Assembly (NCBI GenBank): GCA_017354895.1
Contig: CP071498.1
Span: forward strand, 3,224,001 to 3,288,000
Source: Podospora comata
Taxonomy: Eukaryota; Ascomycota; Sordariomycetes; Sordariales; Podosporaceae
Length of the DNA: 64,000 nucleotides
Reading direction: 5' to 3'
Shown: piece by piece, positions 55,829 to 64,000 of the stretch
How positions within the stretch are numbered: position 1 is the first letter of the stretch
Layout of the letters: every line of letters begins with the position of its first letter
Notes under the pieces: model-generated
Seen by the model: only the letters and a program-made list of their open reading frames with translations
Database searches by the model: none
Told to the model about the DNA's origin: nothing
Made by a program: the position numbers and the translations under genes

Positions 55829-58800
55829 TCACCTCCGCCGGCACACCTGCCTAATATTATCAATCTGCTGCAACCCATTCTTGACAAAAGGCCCCATCTT
55901 GTCAATATCCGCCTGCGTCATCTTGCCCCGCATGGCGCCGCCCTGTTTCCATGTAGACTTGAGCGACCCAACGCCAGGGACCAAATCCACAAGGAGCATG
56001 AAGATGCCCAAAACCAGATTTTCTGGATCGCTGGCCACCTCATACGCACTCATCGCGACACCGCCAGTGTACGCCGTGATGCTGGCAATACGGCCAATCA
56101 TGGCAATGCGCGTGAACCCGGCGAGGGCTTGACCTGCTCCGGGCAAAATGAAGAGAATGGCCGACAGCACCCACATGATGATATCCTTCTGCTTCCTCTT
56201 CTTCTCTTCCTCCTCGACATCCTCCCCAATCTCATAAGCCTTCTTCATGGCATCCACCGACTCCTGCACCATGAAGACGCTGGGCGCCGTGGTGTCGATG
56301 ACGTCTGCAAGATCGGTTTCGTAGTGAAGGGCACCCAGCCGATGCAGTTTGACGATGCTGCGGAGATACTTGGGCAGCTTGCGCAAATTCTCTAGCGACT
56401 GTCCGACTTCCTTCTTTGGGTTCGGGATCTCAAGGTCCTCACGAAGAAGCCGGACGCCAATCGCTTCTGTGCCGACAGGGTTGGGCAGCGCACCACAAAT
56501 GTTGCCATAATTGTTCCCTGGACTCGTGCCGACGCAGCCAGAAGGAATGAGATTCAGATTCACAGTCCCGGCCATGGTATCGGCGTAATCGATGCTGAAT
56601 TCCTTCATGAGATGATCGGCAAACGCCTTCTGGTTCTTGACCTCCATCCGGACAGAGGTGGTCTGTGACGCCTTGGGCGGGCAGCTGACCTTGGTGCTGC
56701 CGCCGACCTTGTAACAATTGTACCAGTCGTCGTTGTTGACCTTGCTGTCGTAGTAAAATTCGCGCAGTTTGGCGGCCCAGCTCTCTTTGACTGCCTTCGC
56801 GAAGTACCCAAACTTCTTGTCGTAGTCGGTCTTCATGATGGCGTCGTAGTCGGACACGGCTTTTTCCAACATGTTGGCCAAAGCCTCGATCATGTAACCC
56901 CCTGTGCAGTGGGCGTCCACATCTTTGGCCTTCTCGATTTCCTCGAGGGTCTTGAAATTCCGCTCGGGACAGTCATTTGGGAAAAGCAGGTCGATGTCTT
57001 CGGGCTCGAGACCTTCCAAAGGATCAACCACCCCATACCACTGATCAGTGTCAAACGACTGCAGATCAACGGCCCAGTCTGTGCTCCCACGCATGTTCAA
57101 GCTCTCGTAATACCTCTCACGCTGGGCTTTGGTCTGCTCCGACATGTAGGCCACCCATTCGTAGTCGTTGTAGACGAGATAGTCGGTACCATCGTGATGA
57201 TAGGAGATTGCTGAAGGGTTAGTCTCGATGATTGATTCGATCTCAGCGTTGGAGATGTATCCTCTCGTCCCAGTGCATTTGCCGGGCGCTGCCTCTGAGT
57301 TTTCCCTGTCGCCCGTGAAAGTGCACAGGGGATCGACGCAGTCCTTTTCCGCCATTCGAAACGACCTCCCGTAGCTGGTTACGCCAACGACGACCTTGTT
57401 GGAAGGCATGCCCGCCTTGGTAATCATGCTCAACGCAGCCCTTGTCTCGGTGATGTTGACGTGCGATCGCAGGCAGTTGCCAGCCTCGCAGCCGTCAATG
57501 GCGTACTTGTTTCCAACGTCCCACTGGCCTGTCATATTGTTAGCGTGGAATGGAAATAAAACAGAGCGCACATACCATGGAGATCATAGGTCATATACAC
57601 GACATAATCGATGTAGCTGGCCATTGTCGAGATGGGAAAGGCCTTGAGGTACCAGTATGAGGCCGGGGCGGCAAAAGACACAGTTTTGCTGGATGGAAGG
57701 GTGCTGCGAACGCTCTTAAGCCAGGTCGAGTAGTCGAGCCCCTCCACCGGATCACCAGCGGTGGGCATGTTGTCTGGAGCTCCAGGATACTCCCAATCCA
57801 AATCAACGCCGTCCAAGTTGTACTTGTTGACAAAGTCGACAACATTCTTGCGAAAGACCTCACGGTTGGCTGGCTTGACAGCGTCGCGCAGGATTCTGTA
57901 GGTGCCCTCCTTGACGCTAAAATCCCAGCCGCCGAATGAAATGATCTTTTTGACGTCTGTCATGGTCATAAACCGGTCCCACTCGTCTTGCACATGAGAA
58001 ATCACAACCTCGAATGAAGGAGAAACTTCAGCGAAAGCGAAGTGGATGTGGGTGTATCTGGAGGTGTCGATCTGGTTCACGTTCATTCGTAGGCATGGCC
58101 GGTTGCCATTCCAGGCTTCAAAGTATGCGATACGCATCTGATCGGCTGGAGGGGAGCTCTTGATGATTTCGTTGCCGCAGTTTGAAACGCACGTGGTAGT
58201 GCCCGGGTTTCCAGTGACAGATTTGGTGATGCTGCAGAACTCATGGGTCATGCCACACTGTCCCCAATGATTGCAACAGACGTTGAGGGGGCACGGGTTG
58301 AGGTCCGCGAGGGCAGTATTGTTGGCCGGTCGTTTCGTGCCGAGAACTGTCGGGCCACACACAGCAGTCTCGTCTACGGTCGGCATAGGAGGGGTCCCTT
58401 CACTCAGACAGATCTTCAAGTTGACTTGAAGATTGTCACACCCATTCCAGCCATATGTGTTCTTGTTGAACTTGAAGAGATCAGCCTGGGTGAGCTGGTG
58501 ACGGATGGCGGTCTTGTTGCAGCTGTCAAGGGGTTGGATGGTGTAGTCGAAGCAGCTCCCGTCGGCATTCTTCTTGGGGCGCAAATCTGGAAGAGACCCA
58601 CGACCACAGCAGTACGTCTGCCCTTCAGCGAGGTTCGCACAGAAGCCAGACTGGGGATTGAACTGGGTGATGTAATCTCCTGCAATACCACACTTGGTTG
58701 CCAGCTTATCACAGCCGTCCCCCTCAGCAACAACGGCGGTCTTGCATGTGCCATCGGCGTTGGGTGGCGGCCCTGGGGGAGGAACCCTGCCGTAATTGCA

Positions 58801-60460
58801 GCAAAAGGGTTCACCTATCTTCAGACCGTTGTCGTCCTGGCAGTTGAGCTGGGGGTTGTACTCGACGAACTTGGCGATGGAAATGGTGCAACGTTTGTCG
58901 GCAATTTGGAGACAGGTATTGCCAGCCACCACAGTCTTGGAGTTGGAGCACTCGTTCTCGGGGGGGACTCGGCCCGCGTTGCAGCAGAACGTGGTTCCGA
59001 CTTTGAGATTGATGCAGTCGAGGTGAGGGTTGCGAGATTTGAAGGTGGAGAGGGAAACGGTACAGCGCTTGTCGGCCATGTATTCGCATGTCTGGCCTGC
59101 CTGGACAGTTTTCCAGTTGGTACAGTAGGGATCAGGAGCGGGTACGAGGGGAGCGGGAGGTGGCGTGGCCCCCTCTGTGCAACAAACATTCTGGCCAACC
59201 CACAGGTTCTTGCAGTCGATGCCAGGGTTATAGGAGAGGAATCGATCCAGGGAAATGGTGCAGCGCTTGTCGGCAATCGTCTCGCAGGTGTTGCCGGCAA
59301 CCACCTGCTTCACGTTGGAACAGTACTCCTGTCGGCCGGCGAGCCCGCGAAACATGGAGCCACTGTCACGCGCGCGGTGCATACGGCTCTGTGCGGTGAA
59401 GTTAGACGAGGAAGCGGTTGTGAGGTTCGAGGAAGAAGAAGCGGCGGAAGGGGTTGATAAGGCAGGCATGAGCAGTCTGATAGGCTCGCCCACCGCCTGG
59501 CTGGATGAACCCGCGGCGAGGCAGGAACCCTCGCTCCATGCGCGGATAGCCTGCTGAACCTTCGAGGCTGCGTCATTCCCCGTATGGACAACTACACCGA
59601 CAACATAGTCGGCACTGTACCCGGACTCGCACACCTCACCAATGAGGTTATCCGAGAACCCCTCCGTTTCCACCAGAGCAAGCAGGCGGTCAAGGGCATC
59701 TCCAGCAAGGCCCTGGCGGTGGGCCTGGGCTCCCACATACAGGCCGACGACGACAGTCCCAGAGTGGGCGAAGGCGACCTTGTTCTTGCCACACGAGGGC
59801 GCAATGCTTTCCAGGTGGTTGGAAATTTGCTGCATTGAAGACACAACCCCGGCTGCGGCCTTGTCCGGCGCCTTTTGCCCGCCCGTCAACGCCAGACGAA
59901 GTGACGTTGAAGTCTCAGCTTGGAAGACTGGTGCGCATTCAGCGTTGTTGTCAAGAGATCTCTTTGACCCTCGGCCCGCCCCGGTAAGATCAGCCGTGCT
60001 AGAACCAGGGGTCAGTTATATTCTGTCGTACACAACACAAGGGAGGACGGGAGCCAACTTACCAGACACGCAACCCAACTGGTGTCATGTCTGTCTTGAT
60101 CTCAGAGAACACAGGCATCTCAAATAGCACAGTCTTTTTACACTTGGCCATGCGCGCAACGTGTGGGTACACGTCCCACTTGAGAGAGTCGCTCCCAGCG
60201 CTACTGCATGCCACAGGGCATCGATTGATGAGCTCAGTGGGAATGCGTTGTGCTGCTTCCAACCACTGTTGTTCGAGCTTTTCAACTGTCTTGGGGTCAG
60301 ACAGATCTGGCTGTGGTCGCGCTGCTGCATCGACGATCGGAAAGCTCTCAGAATCCATGGGGAGCCCAGAAATCTCAAAGTACTGAGGTATTTCAAATCC
60401 TTGGGCAACCACCATCGGCACCTTGACGCCCAAAAGGGCAAGGGCCACAGGTAACAACAT
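55829..60460 (-). CDS. Secreted subgroup C GH18 chitinase with LysM, hevein domain and hydrophobic tail
   Basis: 1506 residues from exons 60460..60063, 59998..57576 and 57528..55829. Order: signal peptide (LLPVALALLGVKVPMVVAQG); an N-terminal domain of about 330 residues with a Kex2-like KR at 145-146; five LysM-like Cys repeats from about 359; a hevein-type ChtBD1 (CCNHWGQCGMTHEFC); a GH18 barrel with DGVDLDWE (acid about residue 868) and YDLHGQWDVGNKY; then about 500 residues. The last part has hydrophobic helices (WVLSAILFILPGAGQALAGF, LVLGIFMLLVDLVPGVGSL). All parts through GH18 match the chitinase at 7227, but the N-terminal domain and helical tail are absent there. It binds and cleaves chitin outside the cell; the tail may insert in membranes (inference). 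The tail is the part expected to differ between subgroup C members. Confidence 0.9.
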
Positions 60461-61394
60461 GATAGCTCCCAGTGAATAAAAAAACAAAAGTAAAAGAGTG
60501 ACAAAAAGAATGACAATAGGTATCTGGCCCAGTCCTGTTTCAACAAGTACAGACAGAGACCTACAATTGGCGAAGCTTCACGACACGGGCACCGCCCAAT
60601 ATATCCATGGTTCTGAACCACCTGTTGAACTTTTGCCATGGCTGGTCTTGATGCCGCATGTCAAGCTTTGCTCATGGATGCCAAGGCTTAATCACAATGC
60701 CAATTCTCCGAATCCACGATTGCTGGATCTGAGAAACCACGATGTAACTGTACGTCAGCCCTAGAAAAGTCTAAGCATTACACTAATCTTTTTTGAAGGA
60801 TGCCTATTGCCACCTTCTTTGCAGCATTCGATCTACCAGGACCTCTTCGGCCAATCGCGTAGTGGGCGCTGCAGGGTCTTGCTTCAGGGGCTCACAGGTC
60901 CATAGCAGAACCCCGACGGCATTTACAATCGTCGGAGTTTTGCGTGGTCTGGAACTCTTTAATTCCCAAAGACTGACAAAATATCACCCCATCCCGTTCC
61001 ACATCCAGTGCTTTTGCTGCTGGTTAAATTGCTACCCAGGAGGTCAAATGTCGGATGTCTAGATCAAGATGAGGCTGGACTGTTTTGCATCCTCGGCCGA
61101 ATCAAGATTCCCGGAAGTTGGAACTAGCCGCGGACCAGTGCGACACTACGTTGCCCATCTCACTCACCAAATATAGATGCAGTTTTCGAACCGTGATCCA
61201 CTCTGACGGATGTGCCTGCGAGACATCTCTTGAAAGGGCTCTGTCTCGCTCATCCCTTTCCTTCTTTGTTCCGTTGACACCATCGCCCCCTTTGGTGCGG
61301 CTGCCTTCATTGTCATTCGTTTTCCAGGTTCTTTGAACCATCGCCACTCACTTCACTTTCGTTTTTCTTTCTCATCACCTTTGCTACAGCCGCC
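60461..61394. promoter_or_regulatory. Shared divergent promoter of chitinase and small secreted protein
   Basis: 930 bases between two divergent starts, both encoding secreted proteins. No other gene is seen. The arrangement suggests co-regulation. A CT-rich stretch precedes the plus-strand ATG (about 61250-61390). Confidence 0.55.
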
Positions 61395-62467
61395 ATGCGG
61401 TCCCGCCTGTCGTTTCCCCCATGGCTCCTGCTCCTAGCCTTTCTGGTCTGCCAGGTCATGGCGGGGCCAGAGTCAAAGTACGCTCACGCTGCTGAGCGTG
61501 TCTTTGCCTACATGTTGTACCGTTTAGAAGAACTTTCACGGCCCCCTGGTTTTGATCCTACCCGGTACAGCATTGCCAAAGACTGTGCAGTAGGAAAGGG
61601 CAGGCCTTGCAACTTGGACGAGGTAAGGATATTCCAGTGTCCTGCAGTGTCTTTTATTTGCCCTACCTAACTTTGGAACCCTGCCAGTTCATCACTTTCA
61701 TCTCTGGAGGCAAGAACGATGGCAAACCAGCCCTATCGACCCATCTTCCCAAAGACCTTCCAACCAACTGGTACACAGACAAGAGCAAGATAGAAGATGT
61801 CATCAAAGCATATGCCCAAGCTCCAAATATGGACGGCACCGTCAACGAACTACTCTCATCAGAGAAGATTTTGCAGTATTACGACCGGAAAACCAATCAG
61901 ATGAAGGGTTCTGGCTACGTCGGCTTGTATCAGATCAATTACGACAAATTCATCTCGGAAGTGCAAACGCGGGTCCAGAATATACCAGCTAACCATCCGC
62001 AAAAAATCGAGGCAAACCTCATCGGCCCGAATCTCATGCCTCTCATGGAAGACATCATCAAACTGCGCAAGGCATACCAGCTCAGCAAGATGGAAGAAGA
62101 GATGAGAAAGTTGTTCCCGAATGATAGGAACGACATAGTTTACAGGATGGATAGCAAAGGACAGGCGATCAAGCCCCAGCTAGAACCGATCGAGTGGCAT
62201 TACCACACCGGCACAAGCTTCGCAGGGAAGACTTTCAAAGCTTTGGACTTTGAGAAAACACAGAATGATCCGAACAATAAGGCGACTTGGGAGCACTTCC
62301 AGACCAAAATTGACCTCCTCATGGAGCGAGTGCACAAGGGCACGGCCGGGGATGATCGCAATCTCTCCAAAGAGATGAAAGCGCTCAAAACCCACCAGCC
62401 TGTTATTAACGCCATGAGCTTCCTTTACACCAAACGCACTGGGAAAGCGCCCACGAACCTGTGTTGA
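61395..62467 (+). CDS. Secreted protein of unknown function, chitinase neighbour
   Basis: 335 residues from exons 61395..61622 and 61688..62467 (65 bp intron, donor gtaagg, acceptor ccag). Signal peptide (SFPPWLLLLAFLVCQVMAG). The mature protein is mixed and hydrophilic: a YAHAAERVFAYMLYRL helix, a short Cys pair (DCAVGKGRPC), then a long helical part (LIGPNLMPLMEDIIKLRKAY, KMEEEMRKLFPNDRND) and a motif EWHYHTGTSFAGKTFKALDF, ending in a single Cys. No known domain is recognised. Its divergent pairing with the large chitinase suggests that it works with it, for example as a partner, accessory or protective factor. Confidence 0.78.
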
Positions 62468-63276
62468 GATTGGATGTGGTGGAAGGCGATGTGTGATTTG
62501 ATGGGGTCAATGTTTTTGTCTTTTTGGATAATGGAGAGTTTCTCAGATACCTGGGTAGTTAGAGTAATGTCTTTTGGGGGTAACAATTCAATGGGAGAAC
62601 TTTGTGTTTTCTGATTTCCTTTCTGTAAATGAGGCCTCAGTAGGCGTGAAATTTGCCTGGCTGAGAGGGCTGAATATAGGTCCGTCATCTTCCTGAGACC
62701 CTTAAACACCCGTGAAACTGTGGGACTGTATCTTGAACCTAGAATAGGTTCGAGGCCTACCGGCGCCGACCTGTGGGGATACGGGGGATAGTGCAGCGGT
62801 TACAAAACCCATCTATCAATACATCCATGACCTTGCCTACTCTTCAGCACCTACAGCGCCTGCCTGCTACCTCCACAGCGCTGTTTCACCACTTGTCAGT
62901 GAGCGCATGCATGATAAATACGCGCTTTGATGCACAGCCACATCAGTCCTTTCGACCATCTCATTCATCATCGTCCTGTAGGTAATGACCCACTTATTGT
63001 CACGGCATGAAGATAACTATATCCCAACGCACAAATCACTTAAATCAGAACAAAAAAACTCCAGGTCCAAACAGAGCTAAGCCAGTAGCTACCAGAAAAA
63101 TCAAAAAAAACAAACCAATCATAATATCCCACTTTATACCTTACGACCAAAAGAACCCGCTCTCTGTTACAAGCTCCTGTCTAAATCCTACTTACCTACC
63201 TTGTGTACCTATCAGGCCCTTTACTTTGAAGTGAAAGGGGCAGTATTGGATGTCTTTGACGGCAAAACTGCCGCCT
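62468..63276. other. Intergenic, no gene seen
   Basis: 800 bases between convergent genes, A-rich around 63040-63120; no coding or RNA gene supported. Confidence 0.5.
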
Positions 63277-63936
63277 TCAACGATCCCAATTTGGAGGTGG
63301 AGGTGCTGGAGGTCTTGGTCTCGGTCTCTGAAGGGACTTGTCTGGCTGTGCATTCTGCTTGGAAGCGGAGGCGAGGACAGGTCTTACGGTGGCGGGTGCC
63401 GCTGAGGGTCTGGCGGTGGATACAGAAGAGTTGACAGGTCTCTGCCCGGGTGTCTCCGGAGTTGGGCGGGATGACTTGACACCCTGCTTTGCGCCCGCAG
63501 TCTTGTTTGAGGCATCGTTCATTCCCTGAACCTGGCTCCAGTCAACATCGCCGAAGTCGTCACTGCCGTAGTCAGAGGAACCGCCTTTATCTCTGCCTCC
63601 TCCTTTGCCACCGCTTCCACCGCCGTTATCCTTTGAACCGCTCCCACTCGCACCGCCACCATTACCGCCCCCTGACTTATCCCCCACCTCATCTCCTCCA
63701 CCCACACCTTGCACCCCCTTAGAATGCGGCTTGATCCAGATGCCACCAGGCGTCGCACACACCTTTTGGCAGCAGGGTATATTGGTGCTCCAAGTATCGC
63801 ACAACTCCTGAATTCCGAGGGTCTTATTGGGTCTGTCCCCGTACACAAGCAGTCGGATGAAGCTGTTGTTCTTGCCCGAGAGGAACGTGCCGTCCCCCAC
63901 GTAGTCAGCGCGCAGTTTGGGGGTCTTCAAGTCCAT
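63277..63936 (-). CDS. Unknown protein with Gly-rich linker, possibly 5'-incomplete
   Basis: 219 residues from ATG 63936; an in-frame stop lies 9 bases upstream, so this is either the start or the beginning of an exon. The first 70 residues are compact, with four Cys (ELCDTWSTNIPCCQKVCATP). A long Gly/Ser/Asp-rich linker follows (GGGNGGGASGSGSKDNGGG), then a Ser/Pro/Ala-rich tail ending PRPRPPAPPPPNWDR. There is no signal peptide here; if the protein is secreted, it must come from an exon beyond the window edge. It may belong to the chitinase-linked group to its left, but this is only positional. Confidence 0.55.
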   Translation of the reverse strand: MDLKTPKLRADYVGDGTFLSGKNNSFIRLLVYGDRPNKTLGIQELCDTWSTNIPCCQKVCATPGGIWIKPHSKGVQGVGGGDEVGDKSGGGNGGGASGSGSKDNGGGSGGKGGGRDKGGSSDYGSDDFGDVDWSQVQGMNDASNKTAGAKQGVKSSRPTPETPGQRPVNSSVSTARPSAAPATVRPVLASASKQNAQPDKSLQRPRPRPPAPPPPNWDR

Positions 63937-64000
63937 CTCGATTTAAACCCCATCGCAGCCAGTTTCCTAGGAACAAGACGTCGCCAGTCCCGCTTGTACA

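Noticed and set aside
58243-59457. Long plus-strand open frame (about 400 codons)
   Set aside because: Antisense to the LysM/hevein region of the large chitinase; the repeats simply create repeated antisense peptides.
1-64000. CRISPR arrays, bacterial operons, tRNA or rRNA genes
   Set aside because: The window is eukaryotic with spliced genes; I saw no spaced repeats of CRISPR type and no convincing tRNA A/B box with cloverleaf, though a tRNA scan was not possible.

Overview
The window comes from a filamentous ascomycete (Pezizomycotina, most likely a Sordariomycete). The basis is intron-rich genes with 46-116 bp GT-AG introns and CTAAC/CTGAC-type branch sites, a HET-domain gene, a STAND P-loop NTPase, LysM/GH18 chitinases, a DUF7707-type GPI protein, and transposon relics of Ty3/gypsy and Fot1/pogo type. 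All exon joins were worked out by eye. For the spliced genes the summed exon lengths are multiples of three.

Layout. 0-7 kb: the 3' part of an unrecognised conserved gene (+), a lipoxygenase (-), and an AYR1-like short-chain reductase (+). 7-18 kb: a large LysM/hevein/GH18 subgroup C (killer-toxin-like) chitinase, a seven-helix membrane protein with a long tail, a coiled-coil protein and a secreted intradiol dioxygenase-like protein, all on the minus strand. 19-23.3 kb: an Hsp70-like ATPase and a probable Cys-rich gene (+). 23.4-26.7 kb: a broken gypsy element butted against half of a Fot1/pogo transposase. 28.9-33.8 kb: a one-helix membrane protein, a proline-rich cell-surface protein and a UDP-glycosyltransferase.

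34-54 kb: a tandem and dispersed family of F-box-like proteins of unknown function. One copy is intact (37.7-39.2 kb); four or five are decayed or truncated. Among them lie a GPI-anchored DUF7707 protein, a secreted S41/CPAF-type peptidase, and a STAND NTPase followed by a HET-domain gene (a candidate allorecognition pair). A gene-free, repeat-bearing stretch lies at 49.9-52.2 kb.

54-64 kb: a FAR1/MULE-type zinc-finger protein, then a second and larger subgroup C chitinase. That chitinase is divergently paired with a gene for a small secreted protein. A further unknown Cys/Gly-rich protein sits at the right edge.

The most interesting points are the F-box-like family around the STAND/HET pair, the two subgroup C chitinases with their unknown neighbours, and the Cys-rich and very small reading frames that standard annotation would probably miss.
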